Source: Buttiauxella massiliensis (GTDB lineage Bacteria > Pseudomonadota > Gammaproteobacteria > Enterobacterales > Enterobacteriaceae). From it: DNA of 64,000 nt. The stretch is from assembly GCF_902500225.1 (NCBI RefSeq), contig NZ_LR722659.1, forward strand, positions 62,001-126,000, in the 5' to 3' direction. The notes below the pieces were generated by a model. It was not told where the DNA came from. It did not search any database and worked only from the letters and a program-made list of their open reading frames with translations. A program made the position numbers and the translations under genes. Shown here piece after piece: positions 8,713-19,322 of this stretch; positions within the stretch are counted from its first letter, which is position 1, and the number at the start of each line of letters is the position of its first letter.

Positions 8713-9486
8713 ATGACTGATAAAAAATTAAGCGTTACCGACCTGCACAAGCGCTACGGCCAACATGAAGTGCTCAAAGGTGTCTCTTTACAGGCTAATG
8801 CTGGTGATGTGATAAGCATCATTGGTTCATCGGGCTCAGGTAAAAGTACCTTTTTACGCTGCATTAACTTCCTCGAAAAACCGAGTGAAGGGACGATTGT
8901 TGTCAATAACCAGAACATTAATCTGGTGCGTGATACCGACGGACAGTTAAAAGTTGCCGATAAAAATCAGCTTCGTTTACTACGCACGCGTCTGACGATG
9001 GTATTCCAGCATTTCAACTTGTGGAGCCACATGACGGTGCTGGAAAACGTCATGGAAGCGCCGATTCAGGTGCTTGGCCTGAGCAAGCAAGAAGCGAAAG
9101 AGCGTGCAGTGAAGTATCTGGCGAAAGTTGGCATTGACGAGCGCCAGCAGATTAAGTACCCGGTACATCTTTCCGGCGGCCAGCAGCAGCGTGTCTCTAT
9201 CGCCCGTGCACTGGCGATGGAACCTGAAGTATTGCTGTTCGATGAACCGACCTCCGCGCTTGATCCTGAACTGGTAGGCGAAGTGTTACGTATCATGCAG
9301 AAACTGGCCGAAGAGGGGAAAACGATGGTAGTGGTAACGCATGAGATGGATTTTGCGCGCCACGTTTCAAACCATGTGATTTTCCTGCATCAGGGATTAA
9401 TCGAAGAAGAGGGGACGCCAGAAGAGTTATTTGGAAACCCGAAAAGCGCCCGTTTGCAGCAGTTCTTGTCGGGATCGTTGAAGTAA
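8713..9486 (+). CDS. hisP: Histidine/lysine/arginine/ornithine ABC transporter ATP-binding protein
   Basis: HisP is the ATPase that powers import of histidine (via HisJ) and of lysine, arginine and ornithine (via ArgT). In its 257 residues are the Walker A motif GSSGSGKST (38-46), the ABC signature LSGGQQQR, Walker B LLFDEP and the switch histidine in VVTHEMDFA. It starts ten bases behind hisM and closes the operon. Confidence 0.98.
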   Translation: MTDKKLSVTDLHKRYGQHEVLKGVSLQANAGDVISIIGSSGSGKSTFLRCINFLEKPSEGTIVVNNQNINLVRDTDGQLKVADKNQLRLLRTRLTMVFQHFNLWSHMTVLENVMEAPIQVLGLSKQEAKERAVKYLAKVGIDERQQIKYPVHLSGGQQQRVSIARALAMEPEVLLFDEPTSALDPELVGEVLRIMQKLAEEGKTMVVVTHEMDFARHVSNHVIFLHQGLIEEEGTPEELFGNPKSARLQQFLSGSLK

Positions 9487-9492
9487 TATTGA

Positions 9493-9517
9493 AAGTCCCG
9501 CCGTTGCGGCGGGACTT
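9493..9517. terminator. Bidirectional terminator between hisP and yfcH
   Basis: AAGTCCCGCCG (9493-9503) and CGGCGGGACTT (9507-9517) are exact complements with a three-base loop. The hairpin lies between two convergent genes and can serve both. Confidence 0.8.
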
Positions 9518-9522
9518 GAATA

Positions 9523-10416
9523 TTAACGCACTACATCCCCCAGCGCCTCTTCCAGATCATACCAACGGAAGCCAAACCCGGACTCTTCAAGCCGCTTTGG
9601 CAACGCGCGTTGCCCGCCTAAAACTAACACCGAAGATTCACCCATCATCATCCTGACTGCGGTTGCCGGTGCGCGTATAAATGCCGGGCGATTCAGTACA
9701 TGGCCGAGAGCATGAGAGAACTGTTCATTGCGCACCGGATAGGGTGAAACCATGTTAAATGGCCCACGCAGGTCGTTATCCAACAGCCACAAAATACCGT
9801 TCACCATATCGTCGATATGAATCCACGCCAGATATTGCCGCCCATCACCCATTGGCCCACCCAGACCTAAACGGAATATCGGCAGCAGTTTTGCCAGAAT
9901 CCCGCCTTTGGGGGCTAACACTACGCCGGTACGCAGCAGGCAGACGCGCGTGTGCTCGCTCTGTGCCCCACAAGCAATTTGCTCCCAACGGGCGCACAGC
10001 TTATGGGTAAATTCATTGTGTGGCGGTTCATCTTCGTTGACGACCACTTCACCGAGGTCACCATAATATCCGGCGGCAGAACCAGAGATAAACACTGCAG
10101 GCGGCGTCTGGCTTGCTTTAAACATCTCAACCAGGCGTTCGGTGATTTGCCAGCGGCTTTGACACAAGCGCTGTTTTTGCGACTCGGTCCAGCGTTTGTC
10201 GGCAATCGGTTCACCTGCAAGATTGATCACCGCATCGAACCCATCAAGATTTTGATGGTCGTTCAACCCTTTCCAGAATGTGACTTTGGGGTCAAAAAGC
10301 GTACGCGCTTTGTCGGGGTTTCTGGTGACGATCGTGACACCGTGCCCTAATTCCAGCAAGCGCGGTACCAGATGGCTGCCAATCAGGCCGGTTCCGCCGG
10401 TAATCAGTATCTGCAT
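9523..10416 (-). CDS. yfcH: TIGR01777-family NAD(P)-binding epimerase YfcH
   Basis: YfcH belongs to the short-chain dehydrogenase-like sugar-epimerase family; its substrate is not known to me. The Rossmann motif [10 protein letters not shown] begins at residue 7, and the [10 protein letters not shown] stretch near residue 112 corresponds to the Ser/Tyr region of the family. I chose the start at 10416 over one two codons upstream because GGAG then lies six bases before the ATG; this also gives the 297 residues of E. coli YfcH. folX lies just upstream on the same strand. Confidence 0.93.
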   Translation of the reverse strand: MQILITGGTGLIGSHLVPRLLELGHGVTIVTRNPDKARTLFDPKVTFWKGLNDHQNLDGFDAVINLAGEPIADKRWTESQKQRLCQSRWQITERLVEMFKASQTPPAVFISGSAAGYYGDLGEVVVNEDEPPHNEFTHKLCARWEQIACGAQSEHTRVCLLRTGVVLAPKGGILAKLLPIFRLGLGGPMGDGRQYLAWIHIDDMVNGILWLLDNDLRGPFNMVSPYPVRNEQFSHALGHVLNRPAFIRAPATAVRMMMGESSVLVLGGQRALPKRLEESGFGFRWYDLEEALGDVVR

Positions 10417-10438
10417 GCTCATCTCCAGTTGTTTGCGC

Positions 10439-10804
10439 TTACTTTCGCCAACTCATGGTCATTGATACTGAGTCGGCATAGCGCAGCGCGTGAAGTTTAT
10501 CGATCTCTACTTCAGCATAAGATACCCACGGATGATCGCATGCGATGTCGAGCACATCCTGAGTTAATTTTTCCAATAATGAGAAGCGATGGTTCTCTAC
10601 CAACTGAATGATTTGTTTAGTGATAGTGCGGTAATTCAGTGCGTCGTTGATATCTTCGCTGGCGCGGGCTTTGTCCGCCGGGTAATGAATGGCGACGTTA
10701 ATGACTATATCCTGGCGATTGGCAATTTCTTCTTCCTTGATACCAATGAAGGTGCGCAGGCGTAAATTTTTGATTCGAATAATTGCGTCTGGTTGTGGGG
10801 ACAT
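10439..10804 (-). CDS. folX: Dihydroneopterin triphosphate 2'-epimerase
   Basis: FolX epimerises dihydroneopterin triphosphate at C2', giving dihydromonapterin triphosphate for tetrahydromonapterin synthesis. The 121-residue protein is a FolB-type tunnelling-fold protein: [13 protein letters not shown] near residues 14-26 and [12 protein letters not shown] near 77-88 are family hallmarks. E. coli FolX has 120 residues. It is followed by yfcH on the same strand with a 22-base gap, so the two are probably one transcript. Confidence 0.96.
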   Translation of the reverse strand: MSPQPDAIIRIKNLRLRTFIGIKEEEIANRQDIVINVAIHYPADKARASEDINDALNYRTITKQIIQLVENHRFSLLEKLTQDVLDIACDHPWVSYAEVEIDKLHALRYADSVSMTMSWRK

Positions 10805-10861
10805 TGCAGGTGTGCTCCATGTAGTTATTTTCCATCGCAGACTATACCCAAATTAGATGAG

Positions 10862-10892
10862 GAAAAAAATTGCGCGCCTTGTCGGGCGCGCA
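10862..10892 (-). terminator. Rho-independent terminator of yfcG
   Basis: On the minus strand, TGCGCGCC pairs with GGCGCGCA (arms 10885-10892 and 10871-10878), followed by a run of seven T (10863-10869). It lies directly after the yfcG stop. Confidence 0.9.
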
Positions 10893-10896
10893 GGGT

Positions 10897-11526
10897 TCAG
10901 TTTTGCTGCGCTTTCTCATAGGCGCGTTCGGTTGCCGGGCGTGAGCGGATTCGCTCAAACCAGTTTTGAACGGCAGGGAAGTGCGCCAGATTGATGCGCT
11001 GGCGCTCATGGGAAACCGTCCACGGATAAGTGGCAATATCAGCGATGCTGTATTCGTTACCGCCCAGCCATGGAGTTTTCTCAAGCTGCTTATTCAGAAC
11101 GCCGTACAAGCGTTGGGTTTCAACCTGGTAACGCTCAATGGCATAGGGTACGGGCTGCGGTGCGAAGTGATTGAAGTGATGATTCTGACCAAGCATTGGG
11201 CCAAAGCCCCCCACTTGCCAGAATAGCCACTGCAATGTGTGGGTGCGTTCGCGCAAGTCTTTGCTTAATAGTTCGTTGGTTTTTTCTGCTAAATACAGCA
11301 GGATTTCACCGGATTCAAACAAGCTCAGTGGGCCGCCGCCGTCCAAAGGGTGGTTGTCGATAATCGCCGGAATTTTATTGTTCGGAGAAATCGCTAAAAA
11401 GGCAGGCTGAAACTGATCTCCCTTGCCAATATCAATACGATGAATGGCGTAGTCCAGGCCCGTCTCTTCCAGAAACAGCGTGATTTTGTGGCCGTTTGGT
11501 GTCGGTGCGTAGTAGAGGTCAATCAT
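10897..11526 (-). CDS. yfcG: GSH-dependent disulfide bond oxidoreductase YfcG
   Basis: YfcG is a glutathione-S-transferase-fold protein of the Nu class that binds two GSH/GSSG and reduces disulfides. The 209 residues carry an N-terminal thioredoxin-like domain with the TPNGHKI segment (9-15) that replaces the usual catalytic Ser/Cys, cis-Pro in NNKIPAI, and ESGEIL, which binds glutathione. The helical C-terminal domain has SIADIATYPW. E. coli YfcG is about six residues longer, at the C-terminus. Confidence 0.93.
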   Translation of the reverse strand: MIDLYYAPTPNGHKITLFLEETGLDYAIHRIDIGKGDQFQPAFLAISPNNKIPAIIDNHPLDGGGPLSLFESGEILLYLAEKTNELLSKDLRERTHTLQWLFWQVGGFGPMLGQNHHFNHFAPQPVPYAIERYQVETQRLYGVLNKQLEKTPWLGGNEYSIADIATYPWTVSHERQRINLAHFPAVQNWFERIRSRPATERAYEKAQQN

Positions 11527-11650
11527 GTCATTCCCATCCTGATATCAGTATTTTTCTTAAACCTATGGAGTATAGACTTTTTGAAAAAAGTGCTTCGTAG
11601 ATGATTTTTGCTCAAGTGACAGTTGCCATTTTCCGCTATATGTTCAATAG

Positions 11651-12322
<672 letters not shown>

Positions 12323-12378
12323 TTAGCCCCATAATTCGCTATGATAATTCCGCTTACCATTAACAGGAATAGGGCTTT

Positions 12379-12930
12379 ATGAAGCTGATGTTTGCCTCGG
12401 ATATTCACGGATCGTTACCCGCAACAGAGCAGGTGCTGGCACATTTTGAGCGCAGTTGTGCTAAATGGTTAATATTGCTGGGTGATGTGCTGAATCATGG
12501 GCCGCGAAATGCGCTACCGGTGGGCTACAATCCTGGCGCTGTTGCTGAGCGTTTCAACAGCATTGCGGACAGAATTATCGCGGTTCGTGGTAACTGTGAC
12601 AGTGAAGTTGACCAGATGCTGCTTCATTTTCCGATTACTGCACCCTGGCAACAAATATTGATGGAGGACCAGCGTTTATTTGTGACGCATGGTCATCTGT
12701 ATAACCCTGATAAATTGCCACCACTGGCAGAAAACGATGTTTTGGTTTTTGGTCATACTCATCTTCCACTGGCTGAGAAGCAAGACACGGTCTATCTCTT
12801 TAATCCGGGCTCGGTGAGTATCCCTAAAGGCGGCTTTGAAGCGAGTTACGGCATGCTAAACGACGGTGTTCTGAGCGTTCACGCACTGAATAACGCTGGG
12901 GTTATTGCACAGGTCGAGATTACCCCGTAA
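12379..12930 (+). CDS. yfcE: Metallophosphodiesterase YfcE
   Basis: YfcE is a manganese-dependent phosphodiesterase of the MJ0936/calcineurin-like family, shown in E. coli to cleave model phosphodiesters; the natural substrate is not known. All metal ligands are visible in the 183 residues: D8 and H10 (ASDIHG), D36 with H40 (GDVLNHG), N72 (RGNCD), H104 with H106 (THGHLY) and H126 with H128 (FGHTHLP). Confidence 0.95.
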   Translation: MKLMFASDIHGSLPATEQVLAHFERSCAKWLILLGDVLNHGPRNALPVGYNPGAVAERFNSIADRIIAVRGNCDSEVDQMLLHFPITAPWQQILMEDQRLFVTHGHLYNPDKLPPLAENDVLVFGHTHLPLAEKQDTVYLFNPGSVSIPKGGFEASYGMLNDGVLSVHALNNAGVIAQVEITP

Positions 12931-12946
12931 CTTACTTCAAAATTTA

Positions 12947-13070
12947 GACCTGTTAGCATTCGAGTTGCAGCCAGGCGGTAAGGGAACTTATCCCAATGAG
13001 CTTACTTGAGTAAGTGATTTGGGTAAGTGAGCGCAGCCAACGCCCCTGCGGCTTGAAGGATGACAGGTAT
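12947..13070 (-). repeat. ERIC element between yfcE and yfcD
   Basis: The sequence reads as an ERIC (enterobacterial repetitive intergenic consensus) in reverse orientation. It has the CGAGTTGCAG end, the central GAGCTTACTTGAGTAAGTGA dyad and the GAAGGATGACAGGTAT end. It fills most of the yfcE-yfcD gap and is nearly the mirror of the copy at 58190-58316. It ends about 40 bases before the yfcD start. Confidence 0.9.
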
Positions 13071-13113
13071 AACCGATTACGCGCCAAAGAGCGCCCTGAA
13101 TAAGGTTTCCCCA

Positions 13114-13659
13114 ATGGCGGAACAGAGTCATTTTGTTGGCATGGAATGGGTAGATATTGTCAATGAAGACAATGAAGTAATCGCGCAAGCAAGCCGCGAG
13201 CAAATGCGCGCGCAGCGTTTGCGCCATCGCGCGACTTATATCGTTGTGCATGATGGTATGGGGAAGATTTTGGTGCAGCGTCGTACCGAAACCAAAGATT
13301 TTATGCCGGGCATGCTGGATGCTACCGCTGGTGGCGTAGTCCAGGCTGATGAACAACTGCTGGACTCAGCACGTCGTGAAGCTGAGGAGGAGTTGGGTAT
13401 TGCCGGTGTGCCATTTGCCGAGCATGGTCAGTTCTACTTTGAGGACACCAACTGCCGCGTATGGGGAAGCCTGTTTAGCTGTGTTTCTCATGGCCCGTTT
13501 GCGTTGCAGGAAGAAGAAGTCAGCGAAGTACGCTGGATGTCGCCGGAAGAGATTACAGCCCGCTGTGACGACTTTACGCCGGACTCTCTTAAAGCACTGG
13601 CGTTGTGGATGACCCGCAATGCGAAAAATGAATCCCAGCACACGGCTGCTGCGGAGTAA
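13114..13659 (+). CDS. yfcD: Nudix hydrolase YfcD
   Basis: YfcD is a Nudix-family pyrophosphohydrolase related to isopentenyl-diphosphate isomerases; its substrate is unknown to me. The Nudix box [21 protein letters not shown] lies at about residues 73-93 with all Glu ligands intact. I chose the ATG at 13114 (AAGG eight bases before it, 181 residues, E. coli 180). The open frame continues upstream to 13060, but those 18 codons come partly from the ERIC element and are not family sequence. Confidence 0.93.
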   Translation: MAEQSHFVGMEWVDIVNEDNEVIAQASREQMRAQRLRHRATYIVVHDGMGKILVQRRTETKDFMPGMLDATAGGVVQADEQLLDSARREAEEELGIAGVPFAEHGQFYFEDTNCRVWGSLFSCVSHGPFALQEEEVSEVRWMSPEEITARCDDFTPDSLKALALWMTRNAKNESQHTAAAE

Positions 13660-13688
13660 TTTATTTAGTTTTACCTGGACATGCCAAT

Positions 13689-13718
13689 AAAAAAGGCCGC
13701 TAAATTAGCGGCCTTTTT
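13689..13718. terminator. Bidirectional terminator between yfcD and pta
   Basis: AAAAAGGCCGCTAA and TTAGCGGCCTTTTT form a near-perfect palindrome with A and T runs on either side. It serves the convergent yfcD and pta. Confidence 0.9.
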
Positions 13719-13733
13719 GCTTCTCAGAAGAAC

Positions 13734-15875
13734 TTAGTCTTGTTGAGAAGACTGAATCGCAGTCAGAGCGATGGTGTAAACGATATCGTCTACCAGTGCG
13801 CCACGAGACAGGTCGTTGACTGGTTTACGCATACCTTGCAGCATTGGCCCGATGGAGATCAGGTCTGCTGAGCGCTGTACCGCTTTATAGGTGGTGTTAC
13901 CGGTGTTCAGGTCTGGGAAGATGAACACGGTAGCGCGACCCGCAACCGGTGAGTTTGGCGCTTTGGATTTAGCAACGTCAGCCATAACTGCGGCGTCGTA
14001 CTGCAACGGACCATCGATGACCAGGTCAGGACGTTTTTCTTGAGCAATACGTGTAGCTTCACGTACTTTCTCAACGTCGCTACCTGCACCAGAAGTGCCG
14101 GTGGAGTAGGACAGCATTGCAACGCGTGGATCGATACCGAATGCAGCAGCGGAATCCGCAGACTGAATAGCGATTTCTGCCAGTTGCTCAGCAGTTGGGT
14201 CCGGGTTGATCGCGCAGTCGCCGTAAACGTAAACCTGTTCTGGCAGCAGCATGAAGAACACAGAAGAAACCAAAGAGCTGCCTGGTGCAGTTTTGATCAG
14301 CTGCAACGGTGGACGAATGGTGTTCGCGGTAGTGTGAACAGCACCGGAAACCAGACCGTCAACTTCGTCTTGCTCAAGCATCAAAGTACCCAGCACAACG
14401 TTGTCTTCCAGTTGCTCACGCGCAACGGCTTCGGTCATGCCTTTGCTCTTACGCAGCTCAACCAGACGTGCAACGTAGCTCTCGCGAACCACTTCCGGGT
14501 CAACGATTTCGATACCAGCACTCAGTTCAACGCCTTGCGCAGCAGCAACACGGGTGATTTCATCCGGGTTACCCAACAGTACGCAAGTTGCGATACCACG
14601 TTCAGCACAGATAGATGCCGCTTTCACGGTACGTGGCTCTTCGCCTTCTGGCAGAACAACACGTTTGCCGGCTTTACGCGCCAGCTCAGTCAGTTGGTAA
14701 CGGAAGGCTGGAGGAGACAGACGACGGCTACGCTCAGACGTTGCAGTCAGAGATTCGATCCAGTTTGCATCAATGTGGCTTGCCACATATTCCTGCACTT
14801 TCTCGATACGCTGATGGTCGTCAGTTGGGACTTCCAGGTTGAAGCTTTGCAGGCTCAGGGAAGTCTGCCAGGTGTTAGTGTCAACCATGAACAGCGGCAG
14901 GCCGGTAGCGAATGCACGCTCACACAGTTTGGTGACGCGTGGGTCCATTTCGTAACCGCCGGTCAGCAGAACTGCACCGATGTCTACACCGTTCATTGCA
15001 GCCAGGCACGCGGCAACCAGCACGTCTGGACGGTCTGCTGAAGTCACCAACAAAGAACCTGGACGGAAGTGTTCCAGCATGTGCGGAATGCTACGCGCAC
15101 AGAAGGTCACAGACTTCACGCGACGAGTTTTGATGTCGCCTTCGTTGATGATGGTTGCGTTCAGGTGACGCGCCATATCAATTGCACGAGTGGCGATCAG
15201 ATCAAAGCTCCATGGCACACAGCCCAGAACTGGCAGCGGGCTGTCAGCGAACAGCGCTTTAGGATCGATGTTAGCGATGCTCGCTTTAGTGGAGTCATCA
15301 AAAATTTCGGACAGATCAGGACGGGTACGACCCTGCTCATCAACTGGGGCATTCAGTTTGTTAATGATAACGCCAGTGATGTTGGTATTTTTGCTGCCGC
15401 CAAAGCTGCTACGTGCCAGTTCAATACGCTCTTTCATCTGCTCTGGGGAGTTGTTACCCAAAGACATAACGAAGACGATCTCAGCGTTCAGCGTTTTTGC
15501 GATTTCGTAGTTCAGAGATTGCGCAAACTGATGTTTACGAGTTGGAACCAGACCTTCAACCAGAACCACTTCAGCATCTTTGCTGCTGGCGTGGAAGTTG
15601 GCGATGATCTCTTCCATCAGCACGTCTTGTTGGTTGCTGGACAGCAGCGACTCAACGTGATTCATGTGCAGCGGTTCAGCCGTTGGGATGCTGGAGTTAG
15701 CACGCACAATGCTGGTGGTTTGATCTGGAGTATCGTCACCGGTACGCGGTTGGGCGATAGGTTTGAAAACGCTAAGGCGAACGCCTTTTTGTTCCATAGC
15801 ACGGATAACACCTAGGCTGACGCTGGTCAGGCCGACGCTGGTTCCGGTAGGGATCAACATAATAGTACGGGACAC
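13734..15875 (-). CDS. pta: Phosphate acetyltransferase
   Basis: Pta converts acetyl-CoA and phosphate to acetyl phosphate, the first step of acetate excretion, and works in reverse with AckA. The 713 residues (E. coli 714) have an N-terminal P-loop-like domain ([14 protein letters not shown], 9-22), a DRTGG regulatory domain (about 220-335) and the C-terminal catalytic PTA domain (about 390-710) with [15 protein letters not shown]. It is transcribed with ackA, 132 bases downstream of it. Confidence 0.98.
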   Translation of the reverse strand: MSRTIMLIPTGTSVGLTSVSLGVIRAMEQKGVRLSVFKPIAQPRTGDDTPDQTTSIVRANSSIPTAEPLHMNHVESLLSSNQQDVLMEEIIANFHASSKDAEVVLVEGLVPTRKHQFAQSLNYEIAKTLNAEIVFVMSLGNNSPEQMKERIELARSSFGGSKNTNITGVIINKLNAPVDEQGRTRPDLSEIFDDSTKASIANIDPKALFADSPLPVLGCVPWSFDLIATRAIDMARHLNATIINEGDIKTRRVKSVTFCARSIPHMLEHFRPGSLLVTSADRPDVLVAACLAAMNGVDIGAVLLTGGYEMDPRVTKLCERAFATGLPLFMVDTNTWQTSLSLQSFNLEVPTDDHQRIEKVQEYVASHIDANWIESLTATSERSRRLSPPAFRYQLTELARKAGKRVVLPEGEEPRTVKAASICAERGIATCVLLGNPDEITRVAAAQGVELSAGIEIVDPEVVRESYVARLVELRKSKGMTEAVAREQLEDNVVLGTLMLEQDEVDGLVSGAVHTTANTIRPPLQLIKTAPGSSLVSSVFFMLLPEQVYVYGDCAINPDPTAEQLAEIAIQSADSAAAFGIDPRVAMLSYSTGTSGAGSDVEKVREATRIAQEKRPDLVIDGPLQYDAAVMADVAKSKAPNSPVAGRATVFIFPDLNTGNTTYKAVQRSADLISIGPMLQGMRKPVNDLSRGALVDDIVYTIALTAIQSSQQD

Positions 15876-15892
15876 GGTATAACCTCTTTGTA

Positions 15893-15951
15893 TATACCCG
15901 GCATATTTCGGGTCGCAGAGGATTGCAGCAACTCGAATTATTTTGGGTATT
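15893..15951. repeat. Internally deleted ERIC remnant between ackA and pta
   Basis: Both ends of an ERIC are present, TATACCCGGCATATTTCGGG and GCAACTCGAATTATTTTGGG, but the central GTAAG dyad is missing, leaving about 59 bases. It lies in the ackA-pta spacer, so it is part of that mRNA. Confidence 0.65.
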
Positions 15952-16007
15952 GCCCTTTACAGGACTCAGAAAACAACACCGCCAGCGAAGGCTGGCGGTA
16001 AGGAGAA

Positions 16008-17210
16008 TCAAGCGGTCAGGCGAGACGCATCCTGAGCGATAACCAGTTCTTCGTTGGTCGGAATGACCATCGCAGGAACGGTACCCTCTTTGTTGATGTA
16101 GCCTGATTTGCCGAAACGAGCAGCCAGGTTGCGTTCGTGGTCAACTTCAAAGCCCAGAACACCCAGTTTGCCCAGAGACAGCTCACGTACCATTGCAGCG
16201 TTTTCACCGATACCACCAGTGAACACAACGCCGTCCAGACGACCTTCCATCAGTGCAGTGTAAGAACCGATGTATTTCGCCAGACGATGGCAGAACACGT
16301 CCATTGCACGTTTAGCATCTTCTTTAGTGGTGTAGTTGTCTTCAACATAACGGCAGTCGCTAGTGACTTCAGTCAGACCCAACAGGCCAGACTCTTTAGT
16401 CAGCATTTTGTTGATATCGTCAACGCTCATGCCCAGGGAATCGTGCAGGTGGAAGATGATAGCTGGATCGATGTCACCAGAACGGGTGCCCATTACCAGA
16501 CCTTCCAGCGGAGTCAGACCCATAGAGGTGTCAACACACTTGCCGTTACGGATAGCAGAAACAGAACCGCCGTTGCCCAGGTGGCAAGTGATCAGGTTCA
16601 CTTCTTCCACTGGCTTGTTCAGCATTTTCGCGGCTTCTTGAGTCACATAGAAGTGGCTGGTGCCGTGTGCGCCGTAACGACGAACGCCATGCTCTCTGTA
16701 CAGGTTGTACGGCAGAGCATAGAGGTAAGATTCTTCTGGCATGGTCTGATGGAACGCGGTGTCAAACACAGCAACGTTTTTATCAGCCAGTTTAGGGAAA
16801 GATTTCAGTGCTTCAGCAATACCGATCAGGTGTGCCGGGTTATGCAGTGGTGCAAAAGAAGCAGTATCTTTGATACCCTGAATCACGGTCTCGTCGATAA
16901 CGACGGAGCTGGTGTACTTCTCGCCGCCGTGAACAACACGGTGGCCGATAGCAGTCAGCTGCTCGGACAATTCAGGTTTTTGTGCCAGAATGGTATTAAC
17001 CATAAAGTTAAGAGCTTCGCTGTGAGCGGCGCCTGCACCCAAAGCCGCTTCTTGTTTACCGCCATCCATTTTCCACTTGATACGTGCTTCAGGAAGATGG
17101 AAACATTCGGCTAAACCAGAAAGGTACTCATCACCGTTTACTGCATCAATGATTGCAAATTTCAGTGAAGAGCTACCGCAGTTCAGAACCAGTACTAACT
17201 TACTCGACAT
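16008..17210 (-). CDS. ackA: Acetate kinase
   Basis: AckA transfers the phosphate of acetyl phosphate to ADP, yielding acetate and ATP. The protein has the E. coli length of 400 residues. Visible ASKHA-family motifs are [11 protein letters not shown] (7-17), GHRVVHGGE (about 88-96), the HLGNGGS phosphate loop (about 210-216), and FTGGIGENA (about 330-338). A GGTACTTCC leader precedes the ATG. It heads the ackA-pta operon and is divergent from yfbV. Confidence 0.98.
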   Translation of the reverse strand: MSSKLVLVLNCGSSSLKFAIIDAVNGDEYLSGLAECFHLPEARIKWKMDGGKQEAALGAGAAHSEALNFMVNTILAQKPELSEQLTAIGHRVVHGGEKYTSSVVIDETVIQGIKDTASFAPLHNPAHLIGIAEALKSFPKLADKNVAVFDTAFHQTMPEESYLYALPYNLYREHGVRRYGAHGTSHFYVTQEAAKMLNKPVEEVNLITCHLGNGGSVSAIRNGKCVDTSMGLTPLEGLVMGTRSGDIDPAIIFHLHDSLGMSVDDINKMLTKESGLLGLTEVTSDCRYVEDNYTTKEDAKRAMDVFCHRLAKYIGSYTALMEGRLDGVVFTGGIGENAAMVRELSLGKLGVLGFEVDHERNLAARFGKSGYINKEGTVPAMVIPTNEELVIAQDASRLTA

Positions 17211-17546
17211 GGAAGTACCTACTATTAATATGTGGCTAAAAAAACGTCAGTTAGTCTCTCAGCGTAGCGCATGATGAGCCTGACATTTATGATTAACGTC
17301 ATGCCAGAAGCGTTTTTTTGGCATGAAGATTAAATACTCTAGAGTTTACGCCATGTTGCGCGATTTTTCGGCAACGGCTGACTGAGCAAAAAATTGACAA
17401 CCTGCGGTTTCCCTTCTACGGCCATCAAGGCCGGCACAGGATACCCGATTGCAGCAGCTAAAGACAAAAGATTTTGAACCATGTAATTTAGAGTTGTTGT
17501 TTTGCACAAAAATTTTATTTTTTATATGTGAAGTTGAGGTAATGCC
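17211..17546. promoter_or_regulatory. Divergent ackA / yfbV control region
   Basis: This 336-base region must hold the promoters of ackA (leftward) and yfbV (rightward). A hairpin CATGCCA / TGGCATG (17300-17306 and 17319-17325) and an AT-rich stretch before yfbV are visible. I could not assign -10/-35 pairs or operators with confidence. No open frame of note is present. Confidence 0.5.
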
Positions 17547-18002
17547 ATGTCGACACCCCTAAATAGCCACGCCAGCTGGTTTAGCATGTTCAGCCGTGGG
17601 CAACACTATTCTAAGACCTGGCCTGTCGATAAACGCCTCGCGCCAGTCTTTGTAGAAAATCGTGTTATCCGCGCCACACGTTTTGCCATCCGCTTTATGC
17701 CCCCACTTGCTGTGTTTACGCTGACCTGGCAGATTGCCCTTGGCGGCCAACTTGGCCCCGCAGTCGCAACCGCATTATTCGCCTGTAGCTTACCAATGCA
17801 GGGTTTATGGTGGCTAGGTAAGCGCTCAGTTACGCCACTACCGCCGACCATTTTGAGCTGGTTCTACGAAGTGCGTGGCAAATTACAGGAAGCAGGGCAG
17901 GCGCTAACACCGATTGAAGGCAAGCCAGATTACCAGGCGCTCGCTGAAGTACTGAAACGTGCGTTTAAGCAGTTGGATAAAACTTTTCTTGATGATTTGT
18001 AA
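17547..18002 (+). CDS. yfbV: UPF0208 inner-membrane protein YfbV
   Basis: YfbV is a conserved inner-membrane protein of gammaproteobacteria. In E. coli its loss affects folding of the Ter macrodomain, but no biochemical role is known to me. The 151 residues match in length. Two hydrophobic segments lie at about 45-62 and 68-88, followed by a soluble C-terminal half ([17 protein letters not shown]). Confidence 0.92.
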   Translation: MSTPLNSHASWFSMFSRGQHYSKTWPVDKRLAPVFVENRVIRATRFAIRFMPPLAVFTLTWQIALGGQLGPAVATALFACSLPMQGLWWLGKRSVTPLPPTILSWFYEVRGKLQEAGQALTPIEGKPDYQALAEVLKRAFKQLDKTFLDDL

Positions 18003-18071
18003 AATCCCTGCCGTTACGCATATATAGAAGGATATTTTTTCGCAGGAGTAATTCTGCGCAACAGGAGCTAA

Positions 18072-18569
<498 letters not shown>

Positions 18570-18582
18570 GGGGAGACGCGTC

Positions 18583-19242
18583 GTGAAGTGCAAAGGTTTC
18601 TTGTTTGATTTGGATGGGACCCTGGTTGACTCCCTGCCAGCGGTTGAGCGTGCATGGATTAACTGGGCTAAACGTTTCGATATTTCGCCGCAAGAAGTAT
18701 TAGGCTTCATTCATGGTAAGCAGGCGATAACTTCGCTGCGTCATTTTATGGCGGGTGCGTCTGAAGAAGAGATCCAGCAGGAGTTTTTCCGTCTTGAGAA
18801 AATCGAGTCTGAAGATACCGACGGTATTGTGGCATTGCCAGGAGCTGTTGAGTTATTGACTCATCTGAGCGAAGCGGGCATTCCATGGGCTATCGTGACC
18901 TCTGGTTCATTACCTGTGGCTTCAGCTCGTCGTGCGGCTGGTGGACTGCCAGAGCCTGAAGTGCTTGTTACTGCTGAACGTGTTGCTCGAGGCAAACCTG
19001 AGCCGGATGCCTACTTACTCGGTGCGCAATTATTAGGTTTAGAGCCTGAAGAATGCGCTGTCGTAGAAGATGCGCCAGCAGGTGTACTTTCTGGCCTGGC
19101 TGCAGGTTGCCATGTTATTGCGGTCAATGCACCGGCCGATACGCCACGGCTTGAGCATGTCGACTATGCTTTGCATTCGTTGACTGAGCTTCTGGTTCAG
19201 AAGCTGCCAGATGGCACAGTCGAAGTGTTGAGAAAACACTAA
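18583..19242 (+). CDS. hxpA: HAD-superfamily hexitol phosphatase HxpA (YfbT)
   Basis: HxpA is a HAD-type sugar-phosphate phosphatase; the E. coli enzyme acts on sorbitol-6-phosphate, mannitol-1-phosphate and similar substrates. Motif I, DLDGT with nucleophile Asp9 and Asp11, is followed by VTSGS (motif II), GKPEPD with the motif III Lys, and VEDAPAG (motif IV). I chose the GTG at 18583: GAGGGGAG lies seven bases upstream and the protein then starts MKCKGFLFDLDG like E. coli. An ATG 14 codons earlier lies inside yfbU. Confidence 0.93.
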   Translation: MKCKGFLFDLDGTLVDSLPAVERAWINWAKRFDISPQEVLGFIHGKQAITSLRHFMAGASEEEIQQEFFRLEKIESEDTDGIVALPGAVELLTHLSEAGIPWAIVTSGSLPVASARRAAGGLPEPEVLVTAERVARGKPEPDAYLLGAQLLGLEPEECAVVEDAPAGVLSGLAAGCHVIAVNAPADTPRLEHVDYALHSLTELLVQKLPDGTVEVLRKH

Positions 19243-19253
19243 ACACATGATTT

Positions 19254-19278
19254 AGCCCCGCGATAGCGGGGCTTTTTT
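19254..19278 (+). terminator. Rho-independent terminator after hxpA
   Basis: AGCCCCGC (19254-19261) and GCGGGGCT (19266-19273) with a four-base loop, followed by six T. Confidence 0.93.
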
Positions 19279-19322
19279 ATGGCATGATTTTTACCCTCAG
19301 AGACAACTCATAAGGACTTGTT

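Noticed and set aside
14040-15041. 333-codon open frame on the plus strand across pta
   Set aside because: It lies wholly antisense to pta, has no ribosome binding site or recognisable domain, and is explained by the codon bias of the real gene.
16137-17114. 325-codon open frame antisense to ackA
   Set aside because: Same situation: full overlap with a well-identified gene and no family features.
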